DNA of 64,000 nt, taken from Pogonophryne albipinna. Taxonomy: Eukaryota; Chordata; Actinopteri; Perciformes; Artedidraconidae. The stretch is taken from positions 22,718,867 through 22,782,866 of the forward strand of contig CM053243.1 in NCBI GenBank assembly GCA_028583405.1, read 5' to 3'. The notes beneath the pieces were generated by a model that did not search any database, was not told the DNA's origin, and saw only the letters and a list, made by a program, of their open reading frames with translations. A program made the position numbers and the translations under genes. This document shows, piece by piece, positions 11,111 to 23,145 of the stretch. Numbering within the stretch: the stretch's first letter is position 1; the number at the start of each line of letters is the position of its first letter.

Positions 11111-14100
11111 TGAGTAAGGTCTTGACCTCCGAGTGCCTTCGCTTCCATTCTCATATTCTATTCCTCCATTATACTGATTTGCATAAGATTGTATACAGTG
11201 ATAAATATGCAACCTAATCTAGAGATATTCTTAGCTAATGCTCATTTTTAATCATTATCTTTTGAATAATGCTGTTTAAGATTACACTGCTCACCCGCAG
11301 CATCTTACAGCAGTTCTTCTGCTCGGTTGGACCTGCACTTCCTGCCATGCTAGGGACACTAATAGCAATGGTGGAAATTGAGAATGGGGGTGGGTTTCTG
11401 GGTCATGGGGACCTCATGTCCTCCTTAATACTACTCCATATGAGGCCAACCAAGTGAACCACCAGTGTCTTTGTTAAATATTCATCTCCTGTCAATAATT
11501 AAATACTCATTATTTGAACCTGAAGAGTGCTGTGATTCCACATTTTAATGTGCTTCTAATGCATGGGGTGATAAGGCACGCCTAATAGCTGCATAGGCTA
11601 CATGATGAAAGCTGGATGTGTACAGCAATACCCATTATTTTTCAGTTGAACAGGTAAAAAAAAAACCTTGTTTCAAATGAAACATTTACAACCGTTGTCC
11701 AGACTTTTTTGAAGAACATCTGAGGTTTTTGTATTCTACGTCTCTACACGATTTTGAACAAATGTCAGAGAAAAGAAGCTTGTTATCTCAGGCCTTTTAA
11801 ATTGAATCCTCTCTGAAAGCAAGAGACATTTTAAGAGATCCGTTCCTGGAACTGCCATAGCACAATCGACCTCCAACACAGGAAATAATGACACATGAGC
11901 CAATTTAGGTGATAAGATACAGGCAGGGCATGAATACACAAATATACAATAAATATGCAAACAACAAGAGCTGTTACCCAAGGGCTAGGGGCTCACATGA
12001 TAATACAAGTATTGTCCTGCAGCTATGTAGCACACTCATCCAGCAGTGCTATCAATTAACTCCAGGAGGAAGTCAATGCATCAACAATCTTTTTCCTCTT
12101 TCTCAAAACTTTATGGAATTTTAAATACATAATAATTTCCTTCTTTGATGTCAGGCAGTTTTCATTGTTTGTTGTTATTATGATGAACAACAGAGAATTA
12201 CCCCAGCTGTTTGTACAGATGTCTGAATGTGTGTGTGCGCCCTGGTGTGTGTTCTTGTATGGCTCAAGGACCTGTCTGTGATGTAAACACAGGGAGGGTA
12301 AATACACAGGCAGCTTGTAGTCTCCATTGTTATTATCCTGTTTGGATAATTAGCCTTATAAATTGCTCACATCAAAGGCGCTGTCCCTTGAAATACTTCC
12401 ATGCCTCTGTTCGAGTAAAAGAGAATGGAGTGGGGAGGGGCGGCTCTGGTCCCCCTCCCATTGAGACGTGTTGAGTTTCTGCTGGGCATCCGAGGATTGA
12501 GCAAGGAGTCTGTAGCGATTTCGGGGGGCAGTACCCTAGTCTTCCCTGGCTCTTTTTGATGCTCTTTTCCTGAGATATCTTGTTAAAATGCCATAATATA
12601 AAGAGTAGAATTCTAAAAATGAACTAGTTTGCCCATCATGTTGTCCGACCACATTTTAAGTGTTTAGTTTTGAGCAGCCACCCTCGAAACTGTTGGACAG
12701 TCCGTCCTTCCTCAAAGACATTGATGGTGTTGCACTTGATTGCGCACACAAAACATTATAAAGCTAGCTGTGTGAAGAAAGCACTTGAGAGACGTCAAAA
12801 TCATGCACCTTTGCACAGCTGGCCAATTATTGCATGAAGTGGGTGTGATCATTAGATTGTCGGTTTGTGAAAATTACAAAAAATGTCAGCCCCTTCAATT
12901 CTGACAGGGAGAGTCGATTCAGACATTGTTCGACACTCTGACAAGCACTTCAGCTGATGCATACTAATGTATTTAAACAACTCATGTCAGTTACTAATTA
13001 TGACTTTTTAAGATGATTTATACTAAAACAAATCCCTGTTTGCAACTCTGTCTGTATTCACCACAGATCACTACTGGAAGGAACATTTCTCCTGTCACCT
13101 ACATGTGGGGACAACATATTCAATATTGCAGTGACTTCATATTAATTCCTCCCTCTTGGTTAAAAAAATATCTCCAGTACATTTAATGACCTTGATGACC
13201 TGTAGTAAGTGTACGGATGGAAAAATGCTGGAGTACAGTATGTGCTGATTCTGCTGCACTCTGAGACGCTGGCGTGAACAATAATGGCTTGGCAGCTGGA
13301 AGTGATGAGAGACAGAAAGTGTCGGAGGGGGTTTTCGCAAATTTGATTGACAGTCCCAAAGCTGCCTCTGCCATCAATTTAATGGTAATTATTATTTAAT
13401 GTATATTACTTAAAAGCATATGCAAGATTAAGATTTAGTCACAAAAAACACATTTTATATGGTATTTAAAGAATAATATGCATAATATATTGCTTGTTAA
13501 TATTTATGGCAAAGAAGTTCTAGCATTTCTTGTCTTGAGCTAGTCCTCTGCTGAAAGGGTTGACTCTCATGATCTCAATTAATAACTAAGAAAGTAAGAA
13601 AAGGAGGAAGCAGCACAAAACTGGAAGCTTTTTCACAGAGGAGAAAAACCTGCCAAGGGGAATTTATCTCATATTCAGATTCACTTATGTGTAAGAACAA
13701 GAGACTGGCCTCCTTCAGTGTAATTCAAGAACGCACACTTGAAAAAAACAGTTTTTTCCAAGATGGATTTGAAAAATAGATAATATTTGTTAAATTCAAG
13801 TTGAATCTACCACAATCTTATCCTTTAGATTCAAATATAAGTCTGTCTTATTTGTGTGAAAACTGATTTTTCTTTTAAAGCAGAAGAACCTTAAATTGTG
13901 TGGGTCAAAAAAACATGCAGTACCGAAGAGACCTTTTATACTGTATTCATGTGTAAAGAATGTCTCTTTTATTTATTCAGTGGAAAGTGCAAGGTAAAGT
14001 TGTGGGATCTGCCATAGCATTAATTACTGCACATAATGTACAGTTAAGCGACTGAACAGGTGTATCAAACAAATCAGGGACGCACAAAAATGAAATCAAC

Positions 14101-14863
14101 ATAAGTCAGTTTCCCTTTGAGGAGCTTAGAAACTTTGATTAAACCTGACGGACATTCATAAGTTAAAGAAACAAGTCATGATCTTTTTCTTTGAAAATAA
14201 TTAGAGGAATGCAAATATTGAGATTGGTATCCACCTCTGTTCCTACCACATTGCCTAATTTTGCAGAATTAAAAAAGGCCAGATTTTTGTTAAGTTATTG
14301 TAGCAAAAAGGCAGCATGGCAGACAGATCAACAATGTAATCACACATTCAATCTATACACAACATTTAAAAAAAAGTCAGTGTGTCATCCTCATACCAGT
14401 AAGAATACGCTTTGGTTGAAAACCAGCAGCGACCAATCAAGTTCCGGACTTGCAACATTACAAACACTTCAGTCTCTCTTTGTTCTATTACGCCAACATT
14501 AGGATTCTGGAGAGCATGATTGACACTTAGATGAGGGTTTGGCTGTCTGTCATCACTCACACTGAAACCCAGTGTTAATATAATTAAATTATAAATGAGT
14601 GCATGAATATTATATCAGCATGGGAGAGCTATGAGGGAATTCAGTGTTGCTTCCCAACATCAACAATTCTACCATTTTAGTCGCTCCTCTTCATCTCCAT
14701 ACACAGCTAAAACACAATGCATAGGAATTCCAGCATATCTGAGTAATGTGCATGGGAGTGGATCTCTTCGTCCTCATGTAACCCCTTCCAGGACAGAAGG
14801 TCAATGTGAGAGCCACAAGGACCAAGGAAACAAGCTGTTTAGAACAACACAAGGACTATGGTT
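11111..14863. other. Non-coding DNA, no gene seen
   Basis: No coding exon or repeat family recognised. The 12400-12560 stretch is GC-richer. Overlapping short frames on both strands at 13137-13377 and 14191-14560 are probably chance. Confidence 0.5.
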
Positions 14864-14881
14864 AAAAAAAAAAAAAAAAAA
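14864..14881 (+). repeat. Poly-A tract (18 bp)
   Basis: An uninterrupted run of 18 adenines. It could be the tail of a degraded retroposon, but no recognisable body precedes it. Confidence 0.8.
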
Positions 14882-16059
14882 TCTGCTTAGTTTATTTTCT
14901 GGCAACCCCCTGAGGGAGAGAGACCATGAACTGACAGGCCCTATGTAATTCTTGACAGACGAAAACTTTGTATACAGACAGTCTCAGCAACATGTTATTA
15001 AAAAGAGGAGCATGGCCGTGGAAAATAAATAAATAAAGAAAAAATACTGATTAAATTTTAAGCAGCTGGCGGGCCGATAGTTTGCCCGAGGCATATTTGT
15101 CAGTTTCAAAGGGTGTTTTTATTAATTTTGTATTTTGCATTTTGTTAGTGGAAAGAGCTAACTCCACCGGGAGCGCCACAAGCTATAGCCAGCAGAGCCT
15201 ATAGCGGGGAGAAAGGAGACGCAGAGCATGCCAAGCAGATCCTGCACACTTAGAGAAAGAAATCAGCCCTAGATCACCAGCATAACCCACAGACCCCCCA
15301 CCCTTTCCCCAAACAGCACACACAAAACACACAGACATGTTCAAATACAAGGAATATATGCACTATGTACACACATACAAATCTTCATGTAACAGGCGCT
15401 GTTATTTATTGTACATAACAAACTTATTTGACCAGGAAGCTTTTAGCGTTGATAACAACTCAGTTAAGTTACAGATAAAAATGTACTCCATTGTATAGAT
15501 CCATGTCCCAAAGCACCACACTGCTATGCTATGATTTTTTTGCCTTGGACTCCGAGTAGGCTATAGCCTCGGCCTTTGCTAGATCTTTGCAGTGCTGATT
15601 TAGCATGATACAGTAGCATGTATGTAGCGCAGGGCCACCACTGACCTTTAAGGGGCCCTAGGCATATATTTAATTTAAGTAATTTTCACTAGTTATTCCT
15701 AACTCATAGTAAAGTCTGTTATTTACTGTTTCATTATCTCCACTGACACGTTTCTTTTTCTCTCTTAATTATTTGGGCTGCATGAATAAACATGTGGGAT
15801 CATGCCTAATTCAATGCTCATTACATTACACTTTGATAAAAACGTGTCAGTCTAGGCTATTTAAATGAAAGAGACTTGACACTGTGGCTTAGAAAGTTAG
15901 CTCTAATAGATCAGCCTGCAAATTAATATAAAAAATAAATTGGTTAAGCATCTTAATTGATTAATTGCAACAATTAATTTTTGTTTATGTTACCTTATTT
16001 TAATGTATGTTTTATTTTTTAATCTCAATTCTGCATTGTATACCATCCATCTATCCTGA
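14882..16059. other. Non-coding DNA, no gene seen
   Basis: No gene recognised. Around 15640-15670 a GGGCCACCACTGACCTTTAA segment resembles a dispersed fish repeat, but it is too short to classify. Confidence 0.45.
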
Positions 16060-16110
16060 ACACCTGACTTTCCCCTTGGGGATCAAATAAAGGTTCATCT
16101 TCTTATCCGT
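16060..16110 (+). repeat. Possible LINE 3' terminal fragment
   Basis: The segment TTTCCCCTTGGGGATCAAAT at about 16069 contains a small CCCC/GGGG hairpin and is followed by AAAGGTTCATCTTCTTATCC. This resembles the last tens of bases of fish non-LTR elements, which commonly end in a hairpin, AATAAA-like sequence and short repeats. It is too short to assign to a clade. Confidence 0.4.
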
Positions 16111-16283
16111 CCTTTTCACTCGCTTGTATTCTGTTACGCAATGTGCCAAGAAACAGCCACATCTTCCATGTCCTCTTGGGTGATCCTGAGGTCAGATGTG
16201 ACATTTAATCCCTTCCTTGTATTTCAGGTCTACTCTGAGGCCTTTCCCAGTTGGGTGTGCTTCAATTAATTTCACAGGTAGGA

Positions 16284-16495
16284 CAGTGGGGCAAAAAAGT
16301 ATTTAGTCAGCCACCAATTGTGCAAGTTCTCCCACTTAAAAAGATGAGAGAGGCCTGTACTTTTCATCCTAGGTATACCTCAACGATGAGAGACAAAAGG
16401 AGAAAAAAAAAATCCAGAAAATCACATTGTCTGATTTTTAAAGAATTTATTTGCAAATTATGGTGGAAAACAAGTATTTGCTCAATAACAAAAGT
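16284..16495. repeat. Tc1 left terminal inverted repeat (IR/DR)
   Basis: The outer end matches the right terminus nearly perfectly for 76 bp. Beyond that it stays alignable with substitutions and indels. The AAGTATTTAGTC motif near the end recurs as AAGTATTTGCTC at about 16473, the outer and inner direct repeats that serve as transposase binding sites in IR/DR Tc1 elements. Confidence 0.85.
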
Positions 16496-16500
16496 TCATC

Positions 16501-17442
16501 TCAATACTTTGTTATATACCCTTTGTTGGCAATGACAGGGGTCAAACGTTTTCTGTAAGTCTTCACAAGGTTTTCACACACTGTTGCTGGTATTTTGGCC
16601 CATTCCTCCATGCAGATCTCCCTCCAAAGATTTTCTATGGGGTTGAGATCTGGAGACTGGCTCGGCCACTCCAGGACCTTGAAATGCTTCTTACGAAGCC
16701 ACTCCTTCGTTGCCCGGGCGGTGTGTTTGGGATCATTGTCATGCTGAAAGACCCAGCCACGTTTCATCTTCAATACCCTTGCTGATGGAAGGAGGTTGTC
16801 ACTCAAAATCTCACGATACATCATCAGTCGTCCTGGTCCCTTTGCAGAAAAACAGCCCCAAAGCATGATGTTTCCACCCCCATGTTTCACAGTAGGTATG
16901 GTGTTCTTTGGATGCAACTCAGCATTCTTTCTCCTCCAAACACGTCTAGTTGAGTTTTTACCAAAAAGTTCTATTTTGGTTTCATCTGACCATATGACAT
17001 TCTCCCAATCCTCTTCTGGATCATCTAAATGCTCTCTAGCAAACTTCAGACGGGCCTGGACATGTACTGGCTTAAGCAGGGGGACACGTCTGGCACTGCA
17101 GGATTTGAGTCCCTGGCGGCGTAGTGTGTTACTGATGGTAGCCTTTGTTACTTTGGTCCCAGCTCTCTGCAGGTCATTGACTAGGTCACCCCGTGTGGTT
17201 CTGGGATTTTTGCTCACCGTTCTTGTGATCATTTTGACCCCACGGGGTGAGATATTGCGTGGAGCCCCAGATCGAGGGAGATTATCAGTGGTCTTGTATG
17301 TCTTCCATTTTCTAATAATTGCTCCCACAGTTGATTTCTTCACACCAAGCTGCTTACCTATGGCAGATTCAGTCTTCCCAGCCTGGTGCAGGTCTACAAT
17401 TTTGTTTCTGGTGTCCTTTGACAGCTCTTTGGTCTTGGCCAT
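16501..17442 (-). CDS. Tc1-family DDE transposase, open but shortened
   Basis: An uninterrupted 313-codon frame runs from ATG at 17442 to TGA. Residues 1 to about 110 form the bipartite helix-turn-helix DNA-binding region, with RSGAPR near residues 57-62 in place of the AT-hook-like GRPR motif. The catalytic domain shows D153 (WSDETK), D235 (HDNDPKHT) and E270 (NPIENLW); D235 to E270 has the diagnostic 34-residue spacing. The usual length is about 340 residues. The first Asp to second Asp interval is 82 here against 91 in Sleeping Beauty, and about 18 residues are missing after ENLWRE. The two in-frame gaps (9 + 18) account for the whole difference. They lie in the D-D clamp-loop region and just beyond the catalytic Glu, so I infer the protein is catalytically poor or dead, although the frame is open and the DNA-binding half looks complete. 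Confidence 0.9.
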   Translation of the reverse strand: MAKTKELSKDTRNKIVDLHQAGKTESAIGKQLGVKKSTVGAIIRKWKTYKTTDNLPRSGAPRNISPRGVKMITRTVSKNPRTTRGDLVNDLQRAGTKVTKATISNTLRRQGLKSCSARRVPLLKPVHVQARLKFAREHLDDPEEDWENVIWSDETKIELFGKNSTRRVWRRKNAELHPKNTIPTVKHGGGNIMLWGCFSAKGPGRLMMYREILSDNLLPSARVLKMKRGWVFQHDNDPKHTARATKEWLRKKHFKVLEWPSQSPDLNPIENLWREICMEEWAKIPATVCENLVKTYRKRLTPVIANKGYITKY

Positions 17443-17599
17443 AGTGGAGTTTGGAGTGTGACTGTTTGAGGTTGTGGACAGGTGTCTTTTATACTGATAA
17501 CGAGTTCAAAGAGGTGCCATTAATACAGTTAACAAGTGGAGGACAGAGGAGGCTCTTAAAGAAGAAGTTACAGGTCTGTGAGAGCCAGAAATCTTGTTT

Positions 17600-17803
17600 G
17601 TTTGTAGGTGACCAAATACTTATTTTACCGAGGAATTTACCAATTAATTCATTAAAAATACTACAATGTGATTTCCTGGATTCTTTCCCCCCATTCTGTC
17701 TCTCATAGTTGAAGTGTACCTGAAAATTACAGGCCTCTCTCATCTTTTTAAGTGGGAGAACTTGCACACTTGGTGGCTGACTAAATACTTTTTTGCCCCA
17801 CTG
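17600..17803. repeat. Tc1 right terminal inverted repeat (IR/DR)
   Basis: This is the reverse complement of the left terminus. It ends GCCCCACTG with TA immediately outside. The inner direct repeat (AAGTATTTGGTC on the minus strand) lies at about 17612-17624. Between this repeat and the transposase start is the short 5' untranslated region. Confidence 0.85.
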
Positions 17804-17805
17804 TA

Positions 17806-18368
<563 letters not shown>

Positions 18369-19599
18369 ACGCTCAGTTCACAACATAAAGTTGCATTTGG
18401 GTCAGGTAAGCCTCCCAAAACCACCAACAGCTTTAATCATCTTAAAAAAGAAATAGCCGTTGAGGCATTTGATGGCTATTAGTACTGTGTGTTGCATCTT
18501 CAAAATAACCTTTCATTTCAAAATACTCATAAAGCATTTGTGTCAAATCAGTCAGACAGAGCAGTTTGATGTAGATGCTACTTTGTTGTGTAAAGGTAAA
18601 GGAGTTAATTAGGTGATGGGAAGGTGACTGATGCTATGTATATACAGCACATACGACCGGGAGAGAAGCCAAGTGGGCTGCTAATCATGCCCTCCACCCC
18701 CTTACTCCTGCATTCATCTCCAACCTTATGCTTTTGAAGTCAAGGCTGTCAGGAGCTCTGTGACATGCACTCAGTTTTATTGGATTTCATGGAGAAAGTA
18801 TGCTTTGTTTATCATGGTTGATTTTGAATAAATCTCAAATAAAACACTAAATTACATTTAATTGAAGTGTTCAAAGAAGCTCACTCTAAATAGGATGAAG
18901 ACAGAAGCTCCCTCACCTTTTCCCCCCCTGGTAAATTAACGCATGTCCTATAGAGTAATGGAGCAGGTTTGACTGCATGGTAATTTGAGCAGATGAAAAT
19001 GGCAGTGACAGTAATACAAAAAAGAAATCAATAAATAAAACAAATATTACTGGGTGTTCTTTAGTGAAGGTTAAATCAGTAATTAGGAGTTTATAAACTC
19101 ATATAAATGCGTTCATTCTTAGAAGTCATGTTGATTGACTACTTACCTCTCGGAAGCAATTACACAACAAAAAAATCCTAAAACTTAGTACCAGTATTAT
19201 ATTTAACAAATAAGTGACAGCTGATAGAAAAACAGCACACACTGTTTTAATAACACTAGACAATCAAAGAGAGTCAAAATAGTGAAAAATGAATAAACCA
19301 AGGTGACACTGTTAAACATTTTCTTAAAGCAAATAAGATGTTTGTGACATATCTCATGAGTATAATTGTTAATGGATGCGTGTTGTTGATGTTATAAGGT
19401 ATGAGTCTTGTCTATATATGAAAGAAATGTGGAAAATATTAACAGATTGACCTTTGAATAATATAATTTATTTTTGAAAGGCTGAACAATTAGGTGACTC
19501 GCTGTACTATTTTTAGTTCCCTTATATAAACAAAACTTCTAACCAGGATCATCAAGCTACAGTATATTATCTCTTAAAGCCAGCTGCAATAGCCACACA
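18369..19599. other. Non-coding DNA, no gene seen
   Basis: AT-rich, with no repeat family or coding exon recognised. Confidence 0.5.
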
Positions 19600-20195
19600 T
19601 ACTTACCACACGTTACTCACTCGGTCCAAAAAAACATGCCACATCACTCCGATTCTTTCTGCCCTGCACTGGCTCCCTGTCCATCTCAGAACCCAATTAA
19701 AAGTATTGGTCTTCACATATAGAGCTGTCCATGGCCAAGCCCCAGCCTACATCAATGACCTGATCCACCCTCACACCATAAACCGGGCCCTGAGGTCCTC
19801 TGAGCAAGGCCTCCTAAGGGTGCCCCGAACCAGGCTAAAGACTAAGAGGGACCGTGCCTTTGAGGTGGTGGCCCCAAGGTTTTGGAACAAACTCCCCCAG
19901 ATAATAAAAACCTCGGCCTCAATAGAGATTTTTAAGGGGCAGTTAAAGACCCACCTGGTCCGACAGGCCTTTGGGTCGTCAGAGGAGGTGAGTTAGTAGC
20001 TGTCTTTTTTATTGGTGTTTTATCGTATGTTTTATCCTATGTATTACCTGCTGCTGTTTTATGCCTTTTTATTCTACATTTTATAGTTGTACTTTGAATT
20101 GTGTCCTGTGTACTGTACTGTAAAGCACTTTGTACATCCTTGTTGAGAAGGGTGCTATATAAATAATGTTTTACTTACTTACTTAATTACTTACA
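19600..20195 (+). mobile_element. L2-type LINE, 5'-truncated 3' end
   Basis: Only the C-terminal coding part and 3' untranslated region of a non-LTR retrotransposon remain. The frame from about 19640 to 19996 reads HITPILSALHWLPV, then the TYRAVHGQAPAYI and FWNKLP blocks, which are characteristic of the extreme C-terminus of L2/CR1-group reverse transcriptases in fish. The 3' end has the hairpin AGCACTTT / AGGGTGCT (20124-20156), then CTATATAAATAA and a tail of ACTT repeats. This is a typical dead-on-arrival insertion from incomplete target-primed reverse transcription. Endonuclease and RT domains are absent. Confidence 0.85.
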
Positions 20196-20562
20196 TACAT
20201 ATGACTATATGAAGCACAAAAGGGAAATATGCTGTTTTGCAGGTTGCCTTGAGTTCTGCTTTCTTAAGTCATTATTTAAGTAATTTTGTTCCGTTTACAT
20301 ACAGCAAAAGTGAAGAATTGCCAAAACATATAATAAGTAATAATTTGTTTATTCCTTTGAAGAATGGATAATTTTCTGTTTTTACATTACTTTCTGCAAA
20401 TAACCAATTTGTGTCTTTTACACCACTAGCATCGCTTTTGTATTTATTCTAAAAACCTACAGCAATGTTGTTATACATGTTGTCCCTCACATGATGCCGT
20501 GGATGCAACTTTATCCTGGCCTATTTGGACATAGGTGATTTACGCTGTTGTTGTTTGTTGGT
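20196..20562. other. Non-coding spacer
   Basis: AT-rich; nothing recognised. Confidence 0.5.
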
Positions 20563-20640
20563 AGTTTATTTAGGATCAACATTAGTAATTACCGCAGTAA
20601 CAACTATTCTTCCTTGGGTTCATATAAAATACCAAAGGAC
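20563..20640 (-). repeat. Short retroposon 3'-end fragment (copy A)
   Basis: GTTTATTTAGGATCAACATTAG, with CTATTCTTCCTTGGGTTCAT about 20 bp later, resembles the reversed 3' terminus of a fish non-LTR element (minus-strand reading ends near GATCCTAAATAAA). A second, better-preserved copy lies at 42300-42366. It is short and decayed. Confidence 0.45.
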
Positions 20641-21189
20641 CTTCAAAAATTGAACTATTGACAATCGACAATATCAACAAAACCAAATGAAATGAAAACT
20701 AGAAAAAGTCTCTTAAATGTATAATGTCACATAAACATTTCATGATTAAATCTAATTAAATATATAACAACATAGGTATTTAAAGGTGTGTGTAACTGCA
20801 GAATACTTAATGTCAAACATTAAACATGCCTACGTCAGCAGAGCAAATACAATATGCCTGGAAAATATGCTTTGTAGGCTGACATCTCTGCAGCACAACA
20901 ATACTTACTAAGAAGGATATTTTAACTCATGTACTTAACAAATATTTTGAATGTTGCTCGTTGTGATGAATTGTTCCTCCTTATTTTTTACAATAAAACA
21001 ACTCAAAACAAAAGTGTGCTATGGTGATGACATGGTCTGAACATTAACTTTAACATGGCCATCTATAACACCAAAAGTACCAGTGGCACAAATCATACCA
21101 ACACCAACACAGTTGAGGATTAAGCAATAATGTGGTTGCTGATTCAAGTATCCTTGTAGACATTTTCTTTCTTACTCTGTATTCTTCTA
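20641..21189. other. Non-coding spacer
   Basis: AT-rich; nothing recognised. Confidence 0.5.
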
Positions 21190-23145
21190 CCTCTCAGGTG
21201 AACCTGAAACGTATACAGACTCTAATATTCAATATAGGACACATTTAAAACTCAACTTAAATACCAGGAATATAACTTTCAAAAACAAAGACTATGGAGC
21301 TCTTAAACAGACAGCGAAATAACTGAAAGTCAAATTGAGGGAATGAAAACTGGCACACAGAGAGATTTTGGAAAATGCTTTTAAAGCCAAAAACCCCCAA
21401 AAAGTGTGGGACACCATGAAAACCATGACAGGAATGACCTCTTCAGCTAAACCTATTGTGACGGACAAGGAATTTTGTTTTGCTAACGAACTAAACACGT
21501 TCTTTACCCGTTTCGAGTCACTGGATAATTCTGCAAAGTGCACTGAAATGCTCGAAACCATATACCTGCTTCCTCTGACAAAATTACCATCAGTGTCGAA
21601 GAGGTCAGAAAAACCTTTCAGTACACCAACACCAAGAAAGCGGCTGGGCCAGATGGGTGCAGCGGTTTTCTGCTAAAACACGTTGCTACTGAGCTGGCTC
21701 CAGTGTGGCAACCCATTGACACGCACACCGTCCCTCTGTCATGGAAAACTTCACACATAAAACCACTGCCCAAAATTCCATGCCCAAAAGAACATAAGGA
21801 CTACAGACCAATAGCCCTCACCTCAGTGATTATGAAATCACTTGAAATAATTCTGCTCCGATTTCTTATCAGTACAACACAAGACAAACTTGACCCATAC
21901 CAATTTGCCTATAAACAAGGGTGGGGTACGGAAGATGCTGTGGCTACTTTGGTTCATATCATCACTAAACATTTAGATAAACGTAACACCTATGCAAGAG
22001 CCCTCTTCCTAGACTTCTCATCAGCATTCAACACAATACAAGCAGACATCTTGGTGTCAAAAGTGGCCAAAATGGAAGTAAATCCATACCTGATTTACTA
22101 GTATGCCGCTTTCCTCACCAGTAGAGAGCAACTTGTGAATGTTAACAAAACCCTGTCATCTGCCATCACAACCAATGTAGGGGCCCCCCAGGGCTGTGTG
22201 AGTTCATCTGTGCTCTTTACTCTCTACATTGATGATTGTCGTACCAACACACCAAATCAATTCATCATAGTACTCTGTACTCTGATGATACTGCAATAAT
22301 ATCTCTGCTCAGTAACACAGACGACCCTGAGCTGCACCAACAGGCTGTAAATCAGGTGGTCGAGTGGACTGATAACATGCTCTTGAGATCAACACCAAGA
22401 AAACTGAGGAAATCATTTTTGGCTCACCATCTGACTCCCATAAAGTCCCCATTGTCATCCATACAGATGAAATCAAGCAGGGAGTTTCATACAAATACTT
22501 GGATGTAATGATTGACCATCTGCTGTCATGGAAGGACCACATTGAATATCTGTGCAAAAGGACAAAACAAAGAATCTATTTTCTCCGCCGTCTTAGGTCT
22601 TTTGGGGCGAGCAGAGAACTTCTTCTGTTGTTCTTTACATCTGTGATCTTGTCTATTCTACAGTCCTGCAATACTACCTGGTACAAATGTTTGTCAGCAG
22701 CTTTAAAATCAAAACTGCTCCACCTGTTAAAAGTCTGCTCAAAGATTGTTGGTCAACCCTGTCAGAGACTCTATGACTCAGCCTAGTGAAGCTGTCCAAC
22801 AACATCATCTCTGACCCAAACCATGTTCTTCTGAACAGTGAATATGAACTGCTACCATCTAATCTGAGATACAGGATCCCACGATTCAATAAAGTCAGAC
22901 TGAAGCACTCCTTTGTGCATCAGTCAATCCTCACAGTAAATACAGATCTAAATCCCAGATCAAATGCACGGTGAAGGCTCTTTGAGCATGTTTTCTCTCA
23001 CTGATTGTGCTGTTATGTTAAATGTTTTGTGTTTCATGTATTTGTGTCTGGATATTTGTCTATGTTGGTGTTGGACATGGAGCTGCTGTGACGCAAGTCA
23101 AATTTCAGACTTGGTCTGACTAATAAAGTAATATCGTATCGTATT
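21190..23145 (+). pseudogene. LINE (L2/CR1/Rex1-like) RT pseudogene
   Basis: A 5'-truncated non-LTR retrotransposon lacking the endonuclease. Degraded linker coding starts near 21290. RT blocks follow in order: DYRPIALTSV (about 21810), motif A ALFLDFSSAFNTI (about 22000-22040), APQGCVSS (about 22180), and the catalytic YSDD (about 22278). After these come a thumb region and a C-terminal domain (TTWYKC, ELLPS, RLKHSFVHQSI). Coding switches frame at least four times (near 21680, 22265, 22390 and 22785). A tryptophan position has become TAG at 22099-22101. The 3' end is CTAATAAAGTA plus a few ATCGT repeats, the short tandem tail of this group. It makes no functional protein. The exact clade needs a phylogeny; the 5' boundary is approximate. 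Confidence 0.85.

Larger units (their letters stand above)
16284..17803 (-). mobile_element. Tc1/mariner transposon, nearly complete
   Basis: A 1520-bp element bounded by CAGTGGGGCAAAAAAGTATT on the left and its reverse complement on the right. The inverted repeats are about 200 bp with an internal direct repeat (IR/DR class). TA follows the right end (17804-17805), as expected for Tc1 target duplication. The left end is preceded by GA, so that TA appears mutated. The single gene lies on the minus strand. The element moves by cut-and-paste with a DDE transposase. The first 76 bp of the two termini differ at one position; divergence is greater further in. Confidence 0.95.

Noticed and set aside
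16796..17461. 221-codon plus-strand open frame
   Set aside because: It is antisense to the Tc1 transposase gene and shows no domain of its own. Conserved coding on the other strand explains it.
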